Source: Paralithodes platypus (Eukaryota > Arthropoda > Malacostraca > Decapoda > Lithodidae). Taken from it: a DNA stretch of 64,000 nt. Of the stretch, positions 9,319 through 19,653 are shown piece after piece; the stretch's first letter is position 1; each line of letters opens with the position of its first letter. The stretch lies in contig CM064517.1 in NCBI GenBank assembly GCA_032716605.1, forward strand, positions 19,512,742-19,576,741, read 5' to 3'. Position numbers and translations under genes: made by a program. The notes beneath the pieces were generated by a model, which did not search any database, had not been told where the DNA came from, and saw only the letters and a program-made list of their open reading frames with translations.

Positions 9319-11831
9319 CCTTTCCTATCCGGCCTGTCTTACCTAAGGACGGTGGCCCGTACCCGGGCGAAATGGCTGAAAAACTTCTAGGCCTAGGCTT
9401 TTTTTTATTTTTTTATTTTTTTTTCTATGTGATTGAGGGAGGCAAAAGGCATAACTGCCTATAGCGAGTGCCTCCCCCATAGTTGAAAGAGTGACAGGGC
9501 CAAAATCAAGGGACGTTCGAGCCAAAATGCCTGGACACACGGAGTTTGAAGCAATTTAAGTCATAGGAAGAGGGAAAGACTGATTCTGGGAGAGAGTTCC
9601 AGAGCTCAGATATTGAGTAGAAGAAAGTTTGAGAGTAACGTTTCACTCTTGGGTTGGAGAGTTGCACAGAGTAGGGGTGGGATTGAGTTGTAAGACGGGT
9701 ACCACGTGCCCTACGTAAAGGAGGTGGTATGCACTGGGATAGCTCTGAGGAACACTGATTATTATAGTAGCGATAGAATAGCGAGAGAGATGCAACATTG
9801 CAGCGGAGAGAGAGAGATTGCAGAGAGTTGGTGAGTGGACGGGAGTTAATGATACGAAAGGCCTTCCTTTCAACTTTGTCTAGGAGAGCGGTGTGAGAGG
9901 AACCTCCCCACACATGTGAACAATACTCAATACAAGGGCGCACTATGCCCCTGTACAGAGCAAGAAGCTGTGCAGGGGAAAAGAACCCCCTAAGGCGGTT
10001 GAGCACACCCAGCTTCTGGGAGGCTGCCTTAGCAAGACTGGTAATATGGTCCTTCCAAATGAGAGCAGAAGAAAAAGAGACACCAAGAATATTGAGAGAA
10101 GATGAAGGGTTGATTTTTGTATTGTTGAAGAACAAGGGATAGTCCGCTGGGAGATCCTGACGGGTAGATAGATGGAGAAATTGGGTTTTGGAAGCATTAA
10201 AGTTAACAAGGTTTTCTCTGCCCCAATTGGAAATAGTATTTAGATCAGAATTTAAGAGTTCTATGGCTTCATTACGTTTGTCGTTGAGGGATTGCTGGCT
10301 GGGGCGCTCTGAAAAACTAATGGAGTAGTGTAAGGTTGAGTCGTCTGCGTATGAATGGATGGGAATTAAGGTACAGTTAAGGAGATCATTTATAAAAATT
10401 AGAAAGAGAATAGGAGATAGGACAGAGCCCTGAGGAACACCGGAGTTTATAAGGTGAGGAAGTGAACAATGGCCGTCCACAACCGCAGCTATGGAACGGC
10501 CGGAAAGGAAATTAGAGACAAAGGCACAGATGGAGGGATAGAAACCGAAGGAGGGTAGTTTAGAAATTAACGATTTATGCCAGACTCTATCGAAGGCTTT
10601 CGATATGTCTAGTGCAATAGAAAAAGTCTCACCGAAGTCCCGAAAGGAGGATGACCAAGAGTTAGTAAGATATGAAAGAAGATCACCAGTAGAGCGACCC
10701 TTAAGGAAGCCATACTGGCGATCTGAGAGCAGATTATGAGAAGAGAAATGCTTAAGAAATTTGGAAGCAAGAATAGTTTCAAAAACTTTAGAAAGACAAG
10801 AGATAAGAGCAATTGGAGGGTTGAGAGCGGTCACCCTTCTTTGGGACAGGTTGAATGTGAGCAAACTTCCAGCATGAAGGGAAGACGTTAGAGGATAGAC
10901 AGAGACGAAAGAGTTTGCCTAGGCAGGGAGTCAGCACGGAAGCACAGTTTTTGAGAACAACAGGAGGAACACCGTCCGGACCGTACGCCTTATTAGTGTT
11001 AAGCCCAGAGAGGGTAGAAAGTACATCTTTAGAAGAGATTAGGATATTAGGCATAAGTAAGAGAGAGGAGGGCGGAGAGGGAGGAATAGCACCGGAATCA
11101 TCCAAGATGGAGTTTCTAGCAAAAGTTTGAGCGAAGAGTTTAGCTTTGTCAGAGGAAGAAGTGATGGTTGTGCCATCAGAGTGGGAAAGGGGAGGGAAAG
11201 ACGAGGAAGAGAAATTGTTGGAGAGGTTTTTGGCTAGATGCCAGAAAGCTTGGGAAGAGCTAGAGTTGGATAGTTCAGTGCATTTATTATTGATGAAAGA
11301 GTGTTTGGCAAGTCGAAGAACAGATTTGGCTTGATTCCGGGCAGAAACATATGAAGAATGAGTCTTGAGTTTTAAGGCGTCGGTACCGTTTGAATGCTTC
11401 CTCCTTATTGCGGACAGCAGTAGAACAGGCGTCCGGATTTATGTTTATTTTCACTGCTAGAACTTTCCCACTCATCTATAATCGTAGTGCGGTTTTCAAT
11501 CTGTATTTTGTCGTTGAGTAGAGCTCTGTAAGTCAACTGGTTCAGTTGTGATGACGATTTCAGTGGAGCAAATATTGCAGAGATGTTGCCAATATGGGGG
11601 CTTTTCAGAAACTAATTTCGTCTGACGTCAGAACAATAACATTGAAGAGTCTTCTCCTTCTTGTTTTCGGAGGTGTGGTGACGCAACGTTTGGGTTTGTT
11701 GACATACGTCGTACGCACGGCATTCAGACCAAGCTTAATTAGGCTATTAAGCTGCCGTCTTAGGTAAGGACGGCCGGGTAGCTGCCCTTCTGCCGAGCTG
11801 TCCTTACCTAAGGTAGCCCGGGTAGGAAGGG
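9319..11831. mobile_element. piggyBac-type TTAA element split by LINE-B copy 2
   Basis: TTAA lies at 9315-9318 and 11832-11835. The ends are CCTTTCCTATCCGGCCTG and, complemented, CCCTTCCTACCCGGGCTACC. Removing LINE-B (9401-11432) leaves about 480 bp collinear with the intact element at 21223-21703. It carries the subterminal box (CCAGTTGACTTACAGAGCTC on the minus strand, about 11513-11559) shared with the autonomous piggyBac at 42046-49069. There is no transposase, so it is a deletion derivative. Confidence 0.88.
9401..11432 (-). pseudogene. LINE-B copy 2: long RT open frame
   Basis: A 452-codon open frame (9506-10864) starts in the RT fingers (SKVFETILASKFLKHF, LLSDRQYGFLKGRSTGDL) and runs through LDISKAFDRVWHKSL (first catalytic Asp), [20 protein letters not shown], the YADD box, the thumb, and a C-terminal region ending FKLRVSRHFGSNVP. 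Upstream, 10788-11105 holds the RT N-terminal block NTNKAYGPDGVPPVVLK in another frame. The endonuclease is absent, so the copy is 5'-truncated. The poly-A tail is at 9400-9424 (T-rich on the plus strand). It inserted into the TTAA element, whose sequence resumes on both sides. This is the best-preserved LINE-B in the window. Confidence 0.9.
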
Positions 11832-11835
11832 TTAA

Positions 11836-11956
11836 AAATATTAAATTTACTTGCATCAAAACCTCTGTCTACTAAGAATCTGTATAGTAACCTAGCTCTG
11901 GCAAAAAAATCATCTACTGTACATTAGTACAAATTTTACAAAATCTTATTACAGTA
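11836..11956. other. Short AT-rich spacer; TACTGTA and TACAGTA motifs
   Basis: No gene is present. It carries TACTGTA near 11905 and TACAGTA at 11950-11956; the latter is part of the 8 bp duplication of the following hAT element. Confidence 0.6.
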
Positions 11957-12129
11957 CAGTGCCGGATTTAAACCTGTGGAGGACCATGGGCAGCCTCCGT
12001 GTGGAGGCTCCTAGTCATTACAACTCCTCATAAAGGCTGGGATGGCGAGCAAAGAGAGCTTGGCCAGCTGGGGGGTCCGATTTTTTATTTTTGTTTTTAA
12101 TTGGAGCACTTTGTAGGAGCATTTTGAAG

Positions 12130-12722
12130 CCATATGCAAAGCTAAATTGAGAAAACTAGAGCTTCCGAACAAATAAATATGAATAAAAGCAAAGTGATGG
12201 TAATAAAAAGAGATAAAGACACAGTGTGTAACCAGGATTAATGGAGAACAGCCTGAAGTAGTAGAATATAATTTATGTATATGGGAGCCATGATTGAGAA
12301 AAGGGAAAAATTTGCAAGAGAGGTAGAAAACAATAATGCACGGAAGAAAGGTAACTGGAGCAATGAAAGTCTTGTTTAGAAGCAAAACAAAAATTGAGTA
12401 TGGAAGCAGGAAGAGGATTACATGATGGTGTGTTGGTGCCGACATTAATGTATGGATGTGAAACTCTGGTATAGCATAATAATGAAAATTCATGAGTAAG
12501 AGCAGTTGAAATGGATTTGCTGAGAAATGCATGTGGAGTTCGAAGAATAGACAGAATATGATGTGTGAACATAATGGAGTTAAGAAATCGGTAGAACAAA
12601 AAGTAAAAGAAAGTGTTCTCAGATGGTATGGTCACAAGACTCGAATGCCTGAAGAAAGAATAGTTAAAAGGATCCAAGTAAGTGAAGTGGAAGGAAGAAG
12701 AGGCGTGGAAGACCTTTCTAAC
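12130..12722 (+). pseudogene. Degenerate RTE-like LINE (LINE-F type) RT C-terminus
   Basis: Scattered frames give NMNKSKVMVIKRDKD (the K-x-K-V-M box after the YADD), a thumb-like MIEKREKFAREVE, then LLRNACGVRRIDRI and a final RWYGH / RMPEERIVKRIQVSEVEGRR block. All are in the order expected for the C-terminal third of an RTE-type ORF2 but with several frameshifts and stops. No 3' tail is recognisable; the TTAA element follows. Confidence 0.6.
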
Positions 12723-12736
12723 CGAACCTAGGTTAA

Positions 12737-13108
12737 GGGCGGTGACCTGTTTTTGTTCTGTTCTTTTCTATCTTTCTCTGGCTTGTATCCATTTGGCCCC
12801 ATTCAGCCTACTGTTTTATGACGTTTATCCCCATCCAGGTGTCAATTTTTTACTGGTGAGCGGTAGCAAGCCAGCATATTTTGTATTTTTGTTTGACAGC
12901 AGGCTAAATTTGTAAATTTTTCGATAAAAAAAATCTCCGGCAAAGCCGGAATTCTTCATATAATGCTGGCTCGCTATCGCTCGCCAGGAAGATATCGACA
13001 CCTAGATGGGGATAAACGTCTTAAAATAGTTGGCTGAATGGGGCCGAATGGATACAAGCCAGAGAAAGAGAGAAAAGGACAGAAATAACAAAAAGCAGGT
13101 CACCCCCC
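12737..13108. mobile_element. TTAA element with long inverted repeats (372 bp)
   Basis: TTAA lies at 12733-12736 and 13109-13112. The first 90 bases or so are the inverted complement of the last 90: GGGCGGTGACCTG against CAGGTCACCCCCC, and GGCTTGTATCCATTTGGCC against GGCCGAATGGATACAAGCC. The middle carries GGCTCGCTATCGCTCGCCAG as in the GGGGAG-family elements. The RNA would fold into a long hairpin. Non-coding. Confidence 0.88.
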
Positions 13109-13112
13109 TTAA

Positions 13113-14168
13113 GCTAACCCACTCAAGGACTTAACTCAGGTTAGGTTGGTTACACTAAGTATAATAATGCTACATGGACCTATGGTCGAATCCTATGATA
13201 TAGGCTATAATTAACGGGTCTTGCATTTCCAGCATGATACAAATGTATTTTAAATGAAGGCATATCTTGCATAACCTAAACATAGCCAGGTTCAACCAGG
13301 TTGAATGACTTGACCTCCTTCAAACTTGTGTGTCCAGGCATTTCGACCGGAACGTACTTTGAATTCTGCATTTTGTATTTTTGTTTTGTACACTTGTTAG
13401 ACAGTTCCCTTTCCAGCATATAGAAAAACATATATATAAACTTTGACCTAAACCAATTGCTAGTCAATCCTACCTACAAAATGGTATAAAAAAACACAAG
13501 GTAGGCACTTAGGCTGTTGGATATAAGATAAGTTAGCAGTAGACGAATGCAAAATACACAAGCATTGTAAAGACAAACAGCCACTGCCAATTTTCTGCCA
13601 CCCCCTCCCCTAAACTAAACCTCATCGTTGGTACACTTCCCTTTCACCTGTGACTTTGCTGTATTATATAAATTAACCGTGGAACTGACAGAAACAGTCA
13701 TTGAACTTATTGAAGTGGTTAATGTACTCAAATTTAATCAAAATGTAGTCCAACTTACTTGCAGGGTCGCTCTAAGCGAATGTCAACAATACCAGCATTC
13801 GATATTGGAGAAAAACAAAAAAAAACAAAATCTCAAAGTGTGTTGTTATATGTGCAATTAGTTTGCTTGGTTAACAGATTAACTTGCTCATGTAGTGATG
13901 TACATTCTATGTGGTGGTTTTGTGTTATTTTTTCATAATTTCATTTGATTGAAGCGTTATTTCCACATAGCGATTTTGATTAGTTCTTTTGCCTTTATAT
14001 TGTGTCGTCCTTGTTTTGGTTTGTTTATTTTGCAAGTTTTAAATAATTATTCCATGCAATTCAAAAGTAAAAATAAATAATTGTGTATTTTCAGCAACAT
14101 ATTAATATATAATATACGATTCATAGAAAACCAAATGTTCGTGAATTTCAAGAGGTATATACCTACTG
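13113..14168. other. No gene seen; interior of hAT element and host intron
   Basis: AT-rich sequence with short open frames in both strands that match nothing I recognise. A C-rich patch lies near 13600. Confidence 0.5.
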
Positions 14169-14170
14169 TA

Positions 14171-15164
14171 CAGTGGAGCCCCCATCTTCGCCACAGCAGT
14201 CTTCGCTGTTTCAATTTTCGCGGTACACACCAAATATTTCCAATTTCCATGTTCGCTCAAAAAGCTTCAATCTTCGCCCAAAAATCCCAGTCGAAACCCG
14301 AAAAAAAAAAATAATGAAATACTCGACATAAAACTAGAAAACATAAACAAAAAATCAAAAGTTAAATGAACTAAAAGAATCTGCCATTGTCAAGGTGTTT
14401 GCCGCTTAGCGACGAAATCCGATCGTCAAATGCGCAAGATGTTGCCGCCATCTTTGTATGACATCAACAATAGGCAGACACTTACAGTCCATTTGTCTTA
14501 TGTGTTGATAAACCAACTGTTTGCAAGCTTTTTTGTGCCTGAACCTTTTATCTCTCGCGTTTATTATAACCTCTAGTACATCTGGTGATAGGGACGGTGG
14601 GCCTGGTGGTAGCAATGAAGGAAATTCATCCTCAAAACACACAGCAAAGGCCAGTCCATGTCGGACGAAAGCGGCGGAAATAGGCCTAGACAATGTTAGG
14701 CTAGGCTAAATATGACAATGATTTAAAATAAAGTCTGTGTGGTAAGTAATCTTCTCATAATATGTATTTATACGTATTTGCCTCATATGTATTTATTGGA
14801 TGTATTTGGGGTGACATGGGTACTTGAGGGGTGACTGGACGAATTTAGAACCTAGGCCTAGGCCTAACATTTTTCCCATAAGAACAATGCCCCAATCTAC
14901 AGTATTTATAATGCACCTAAGTTTTATGGTTAGGACTGTTATTTAGCCATATCTACATTATTATTTACAAAGCATAAGATTTAGGACTACTTTATGTAGA
15001 CAAAAAACATGTTTACATAGGCTAAAACGAAAAAGTGCAACTTTTAGAATGAGCACGGAACCGATTGGAATTTTCCCCATAAGAACAGTGCCCCAATCTT
15101 GGCTGTTTCAATCTTACCTCGATTTCTGCGGAACCGATTAGGAGCAAAAATGGGGGCTCCACTG
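14171..15164. mobile_element. TA-flanked inverted-repeat element (Tc1/mariner or pogo-like), 994 bp
   Basis: The left end CAGTGGAGCCCCCATCTTCG and the complement of the right end CAGTGGAGCCCCCATTTTTG are matched, with TA at 14169-14170 and 15165-15166. The left TA is the end of a TACTGTA motif. The interior contains repeat Q, shared with 7603-8112, and a minus-strand open frame (14406-14693, with IINARDKRFRHKKACKQLVY) of unknown identity. No DDE transposase is visible. The CAG terminus fits the TACAGTA/TACTGTA motifs across the window. Confidence 0.82.
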
Positions 15165-15460
15165 TATTTACTATCACGTTTTCTTACTAAACAGTTTTCA
15201 GATGAAATGTATATAAATTCTTTCAAAATTATTGCTCCTGATATTTAAAAAATAATAAATAATTAAATATATAATAATTGAATAAATAAATAATTAAATA
15301 AATATTTTAATCTGTGGGGGGCATATACAGCATGGGGCAAACTGGAGGCCCTGTGAAGCCCCCTAGTTTTCCCCATATTGTGGAGGCTCCTGGGCAGCTG
15401 CCCACTCTGCTCACTCCTAAATCCGGTCCTGTTACAGTAGTAAGGAATACTGTATAAACA

Positions 15461-15848
15461 TTGGTGATGGGCTGGTCTATCAGAGTGAGAGCTGAGCGAT
15501 CTCTGCCATAGCTTACTCTGACTGTTCCTTTAACTTATATATTTTCTAGATCTCAAGTGACGGCGTCTCTTCCGTGGATTGATCTCCCAATCTACCAAGA
15601 TTGGAAGCCAAAGCGTCACATTTTTCCCTTGCCCCTCAACTTTCTCTTCATAATTGCTGAGGGGCACAGGGCCCTGGGTGGGGCTTTGGTTTCCCGGGCA
15701 TTTCCGCACCCTCCTCAGCTCCCCGCCATGGAGTGGCTTCGGTCACCCAGGCTTTATTGTGGTCGGCAGGGAGGGTTCAGTGGGGGCGCTCGGTTATGGC
15801 CTTGGAATTGCTCGGGGCCTTGGGGCTGTTCGGCCAGGCAGCTTGGGG

Positions 15849-15882
<34 letters not shown>
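15461..15882 (+). mobile_element. SINE-E copy with (AAC)n tail
   Basis: ACTGTATAAACA at 15449-15460 and 15883-15894 is a 12 bp target duplication. The element starts near GGTGATGGGCTGGTC, contains CGTCTCTTCCGTGGATTG and a GC-rich 3' part with GGCGCTCGGTTATGGCC, and ends in nine AAC units. Open frames through it are incidental (poly-Gln or poly-Asn from the tail). It is retrotransposed, and other copies are 5'-truncated. Whether it is a SINE or the 3' end of an unseen LINE is open. Confidence 0.88.
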
Positions 15883-15883
<1 letters not shown>

Positions 15884-15928
15884 CTGTATAAACAATTATA
15901 CCGGTATGTTATTATACTATCAATATTA

Positions 15929-16230
15929 TTACAGTACTGTACTAGGGAAAGGAAAGTTTATTACGTTAAAATTAAAATAGTCAACTTTGTGATATACTTT
16001 AAGTGTGCACTGTTCATTATCAATCTGTATATGTATATCAAGAAAAATGTCAACTTTATCATTTACGTTCCCTTGTGTGAGGGGGATGGAATTTGGATAA
16101 ATTAATTTAGCGACTAGATTAAAATCTAACACATTACAAACGAGAATATCATCAATATATCTACATTTATAACTTAACAATTTAGCAAGTGCTAATTTTT
16201 CTGGTAAGTTATCTTTCTTGCTACTGTCAA
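15929..16230 (-). pseudogene. Reverse transcriptase pseudogene (RYIDD type), 3' half
   Basis: The minus strand encodes KCRYIDDILVCN, with YIDD as the RT catalytic box, followed by IYPNSIPL, a DIFLDIHIQID strand pair and YHKVDYFNFNVINFPFPS. This order matches a metazoan RT family I know by RYIDDVL, YLDL and FNFPIVNFPF motifs, related to Penelope-like or other non-LTR RTs; the exact class is uncertain. The 5' half lies at 17804-18010, separated by LINE-A copy 3, whose 72 bp target duplication falls in this gene. Confidence 0.75.
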
Positions 16231-17801
16231 TTAATGGAGAAATGGAATGGATAGGCGACGAGCAGGGAGGTTTTAGGAAGGGAAGAGGATGTGTGGATCA
16301 GATTTTTACCCTGAATTGTGTTGTGGAGAAATATTTGGAGAAGCAATAAAAGGTGCAGGTTGCCTTTATGGACTTGGAGAAGGCCTATGACAGAGTGGAT
16401 AGAGAAGGTATGTGGAAAGTACTTAGAATATACGGTGTAGATGGCAAGTTGCTGAAAGCAGTGAAGAGTATGTATGAGGGTGCAAAGGCAGCAATACGTG
16501 TGGAGAATGAGCAGAGCGAGTTCTTTGACCTGAATGTTGGGTTGAAACAGGGGTGTGTAATGTCCCCGTGGTTGTTTACTGTATATGGATGGAGTCATGA
16601 AAGAAATACTAGGAAGAGCAGTGGATGTTGGTGTATTGCTGAAAAGGGAGGGAAATGAGTGGAAGCTACCTATACTGCTGTTTGCGGATGATACAGTTCT
16701 GATGAGCGATAATGAATGGGAGTTGCAGGGTCTGGTAAATGAGTTTGGAACAGTGTGCGAAAACGGAATTTGAAGGTAAATGCGGGGAAGAGCAAGGTTA
16801 TGGTCTTCGAAAGGGGTGAAGTCACAGAGTGTGAGGTGAAGTTGAACGGTCAGGCTATGGAGGTCGTCAGCTCTTTTAAGTATCTGGGCAGTGTGTTGAG
16901 TAAAGATGGGACTATGGATGAAGAAGTGCGGGAGAGAGTGCAACAGGGGAAGAGGGTTGTAGGAACGTTGAAAGTAGTAACAAGAAATAGGGTGGTCAGT
17001 ATGGAAGTGAAGAATTCCTTGCATGACAGTGTGGTAATCCCGACACTAACTTACGGAAGCAAAGTATGGACGTTCGGGAAGAGACTCAGACCAAGAGTGA
17101 GAGCGGTGGAAAGAGTTACTTGAGAAGTGTGTGCGGAGTTACATGGAGGGATAGACAGACGAATGAGGAAGTAAGAAGGAGGTGTGGTGTGGAGGTAGAT
17201 GTGCTGGAAAGTGTGAAAAGGAACAACTTGAGATGGTTCGGCCATATGAAACGTATGGAAAGCGAGAGAATAACTAAGAGGGTGTACGAGAGCGAGGTGG
17301 AAGGACAGAGGGAGAGGTGCACTGAAGGAGAGGTGGAAGGATATCATTTGATGAAAATATATCAACACATGGTGAACTGGTCACACCAAATATGGCTTGG
17401 GTTTACCCCACACGTCAGACAGGGTTACCCCTCCCTCCCCTAACCTACAATGTATATATAGTCTGCTTTTGGTATAATGTGCTTCACTTGACAAATTACT
17501 ACAGTGGCGAGATGGACTCTAAAGCTATTGTTATTAAAGCCAAGGGGGCTTTCAGTAAGGATAAATCACTACTAAGTTTTCTTGAACAAGTCCAAAAGAG
17601 CATCCTTAAGGGTCTTAACCAATCCTTACCCATCACTACACTTCCCCCAGAAGAAATGACCAGTATAATGAGTGAGGAAGTATATGGATGAAGGCAGTGC
17701 TGGTTGGGAGGAGGGGCATCGACTGACTGGGGACAGAGGTGCATGGGGGCGGTTCGTTCGTGGCCACCCCTTCGGGGATCACGGCGTCAGGCAATAGATA
17801 G
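16231..17801 (+). mobile_element. LINE-A copy 3 with a 72 bp target duplication
   Basis: The segment 16159-16230 is repeated exactly at 17802-17873 on the other side of the element, so the whole unit inserted at one site with an unusually long duplication. The element is 5'-truncated within RT. It encodes VAFMDLEKAYDRVDREGMW, LKQGCVMSPWLFTVYG, FADD (as LLFADDTVLMSD) and the C-terminal NNLRWFGHMKRMESERI block, and ends with CCCCTTCGGGG and a short ATAGATAG tail. A 327 bp foreign segment (17343-17669) interrupts the last part. Stops at about 16347 and 16605, plus small frameshifts, inactivate it. Confidence 0.9.
17343..17669 (+). other. Foreign insert in LINE-A copy 3, identity unknown
   Basis: LINE-A sequence stops after GGTGGAAGGAT and resumes at AGTGAGGAAGTATATGG. 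The insert has a TATATA stretch, a CTACAGTGGCGAGATGGACT junction, then an open frame starting MDSKAIVIKAKGAFSKDK and ending near SIMSEEVYG. The layout (leader then Met) faintly recalls the 5' end of an LTR-element gag, but no LTR or further gag/pol is seen. Function unknown. Confidence 0.4.
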
Positions 17802-17803
17802 AT

Positions 17804-18010
17804 CTACATTTATAACTTAACAATTTAGCAAGTGCTAATTTTTCTGGTAAGTTATCTTTCTTGCTACTGTCAACTAATTTTTTATAATGTAAATTATAAA
17901 GCAAGCAAGAATAAATCTGCAATTTTAGGGCTAGCATTTCCACCCATAGGAATACCTAATATTTGTTTGAAAATGTAGGGCCCGAATCAAACATAAGTAT
18001 TGAAAAGGAG
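17804..18010 (-). pseudogene. Reverse transcriptase pseudogene, 5' half (GIPMG box)
   Basis: The minus strand gives FKQILGIPMGGNASPKIADL followed by FLLAL and a stop. This is the RT box that precedes RYIDD in the same family (GIPMG...ADLFL). Together with 15929-16230 it forms one relic split by LINE-A copy 3. Stop codons show it was dead before or soon after the insertion. Confidence 0.72.
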
Positions 18011-18049
18011 GAGTATAAGGGAATCTTGAAGTTTAGTTTTATGAAAATA

Positions 18050-18360
18050 TACTGAGCTAGTGGGACTGGAACTGGAAGGACTTCTGTTTAGAAAGAAATC
18101 CAAAGTTGAGACATTTGTGTACAGTATATAATTTGCAAAGGTACTTGTTGAATGACTAACTATAGTTCTTCCATAGTTGTATCTATGTATGTATGTATTT
18201 TCCCTGTTCTTGCTCTGTCTTGAGTCGGCCACCCCCAAGAAAAAATAAATAAATAAATAAATAAATAGAAAATAAAAATAAAAATTGGAAAAAATGGGGA
18301 TTGGGCCTGAGCATATAGATAGATAGACATACCCCATAGATGGGGATGGCCGACTTAAGA
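18050..18360. repeat. Simple repeats and a short piece of repeat I
   Basis: AAATAAAT repeats lie at 18243-18268. The strings GAGTCGGCCACCCCC (about 18222) and GGGGATGGCCGACTTAAGAC (about 18342) are inverted pieces of repeat I, whose other copies lie at 18550-18770 and 59740-60025. There is a TACAGTA at about 18122. No gene. Confidence 0.55.
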
Positions 18361-18545
18361 CAGCCCGAGGGGGCGCTCGGTTATGGCCTTGGCCTTGCTC
18401 GTCCAGAAGACAGCCTTGGGATCAACAACAGGAAAAAAATAATAATAATAATACTGTAATAATAATACAAAAATAATAATTAAAAAAAAAAATATATATA
18501 TATATATACCGGTATATATATATAAATACTGTATATCACACACAT
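18361..18545 (+). repeat. SINE-E fragment and AT-rich simple repeat
   Basis: 18370-18432 matches the SINE-E 3' part (GGGGGCGCTCGGTTATGGCC) with a short AACAACAGG tail. It is followed by AAT and AT runs with one TACCGGTA at about 18508 and a TACTGTA near 18524. Confidence 0.65.
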
Positions 18546-18549
18546 CTAG

Positions 18550-18770
18550 GTCGCCCAGAAGACCAAGAGACCCAGGCCCATTTGGGGTCTCCAGCAAAAG
18601 ATTCCCAGGTCCCAAACCTCCCAGAGAGGTTCCGGTCTCAGCAGGCAGACACGCAGAGAAGTTTTACCACCACAATGCCCGCCCACCTCACATCCAGGCA
18701 TGACCCTTCATATACACCAACTCCCAGGGCCAGGCGCCTGACGGACTATTATCTAGTCCAACTGGCGCCC
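18550..18770 (+). repeat. Repeat I copy
   Basis: Shares CCAGCAAAAGATTCC, CAGGCAGACACGCAGAGAAG and GGACTATTATCTAGTCCAAC with 59820-60025. No coding function was recognised. It abuts the long form of SINE-E. Confidence 0.7.
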
Positions 18771-19292
18771 GGCGAGTGCCCAGATAGGGGAGCTATTCCT
18801 CCGCCAAAGGCGTCTTTCTAGGGACTTTCCTAGCTGATGTGGAGAGGATTGGGTTCTAGTCATGTGGTGATGGGCTGGTCTATCAGAGTGAGAGTTGAGC
18901 TTTCTCTGCCATACCCATAGCTTACTCTGACTGTTCCTTTCGCATACCCGGTACATATTTTCTAGATCTTAAGTGACGGCGTCTCTTCCGTGGATTGACC
19001 TCTCTATTGCCAACCAAGAGGTTGGCAGACTGGGAGCTAAAGTGTCACACTTTTTACCTTTGCCCCTCAACTTTCCTTCATAATTGTTAAGGGGCACAGA
19101 GCCCTGGGTGGGGCTTTGGTGTCCCGGGCGTTTCCAAACCCTCCTCATCCCCTCGCCTGGCAGCGGCTTCGGTCACCTGGGCTTTCTTAGTTGTAAAGCT
19201 GGGATGGTGCTGTGGCTTTGGGGGTGCTTGGCTATGGCCTTGGCCTGCTCAAGACCTTGGGGCTGTTCGGTCAGACAGCCTGGGGAACAACA
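18771..19292 (+). mobile_element. SINE-E, long form, with (AAC)n tail
   Basis: It includes the extra 5' region (GGGAGCTATTCCTCCGCCAA, then TAGCTGATGTGGAGAGGATT) that is also present at 25528-25640 and 58340-58510, followed by the standard SINE-E body and CAACAACAAC. Relative to other copies it carries TACCCGGTA at 18945-18953 where they have TATA. No target duplication was identified. Confidence 0.75.
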
Positions 19293-19329
19293 ACAACTGG
19301 CGCCCGGCCCCCCTCTCCAAACGACTGCG

Positions 19330-19570
19330 TTATCACTCATCTATTCACAAGCATTCTCCATTCATTCCTATTTATTACCACTTCTCGCGCCTGTTCTACA
19401 GTCATCCCTTTACCTTCCAACGCTTGTATTACACCATCTCTACATCTGAACGGAGGTCTTCCTATCCCTCAAGCTCTCCTTGTATCTGACTCATATAATC
19501 TCTTTGTAAGCCTTTCTTTCATCTTCCATTCGCTCAACATGTCCATACCAGCACCTATACATATATGAAA
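19330..19570 (-). pseudogene. RTE-like LINE 3' terminal fragment
   Basis: The minus strand encodes GMDMLSEWKMKERLTKRLYE, then GRPPFRCRDGVIQALEGK and MTVEQAREVVINRNEWRMLV with a stop at NR. This is the typical last section of RTE-type ORF2 (zinc-knuckle-free basic tail). One internal stop and lack of upstream sequence make it a remnant. Confidence 0.72.
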
Positions 19571-19590
19571 ACTACTCCATTTGTGCTTAC

Positions 19591-19653
19591 CATATCTCCA
19601 AGAGTTGTCTGAAGACCACCAGCCAGCCTGCTATGGTCATCCCCACCACTATC
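19591..19653 (-). CDS. Host gene exon (21 codons)
   Basis: On the minus strand a pyrimidine-rich TTGTCTTTTCAATCTGACCAG precedes the exon and GTAAGC follows it. The exon is 63 nt, open in phase 0, encoding DSGGDDHSRLAGGLQTTLGD and M. It sits about 560 nt downstream of the exon at 20213-20339, which ends at a codon boundary, so the two join without a phase problem. The product is not recognised. Confidence 0.7.

Larger units (their letters stand above)
11957..15431. mobile_element. hAT-like transposon (3475 bp) with 8 bp target duplication
   Basis: The left terminus CAGTGCCGGATTTAAACC and the complement of the right terminus CAGGACCGGATTTAGGAG form imperfect inverted repeats. TTACAGTA lies at 11949-11956 and 15432-15439, an 8 bp duplication. 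Next to each end is a similar GTGGAGGCTCC block. These are hAT hallmarks. No hAT transposase was found; the interior carries a LINE relic, a TTAA element and a TA-flanked element. Confidence 0.8.

Noticed and set aside
11605..11859. Minus-strand open frame shared with 21477-21740
   Set aside because: Both lie in the same TTAA MITE family; similarity is explained by shared DNA, and there is no domain or start consistency.
15800..15890. Poly-Gln or poly-Asn protein
   Set aside because: It is the AAC tail of SINE-E read as protein.
17392..17691. LTR retrotransposon gag start
   Set aside because: Only a leader-like junction and a short open frame; no LTR, protease or RT nearby, so it is listed as unknown.
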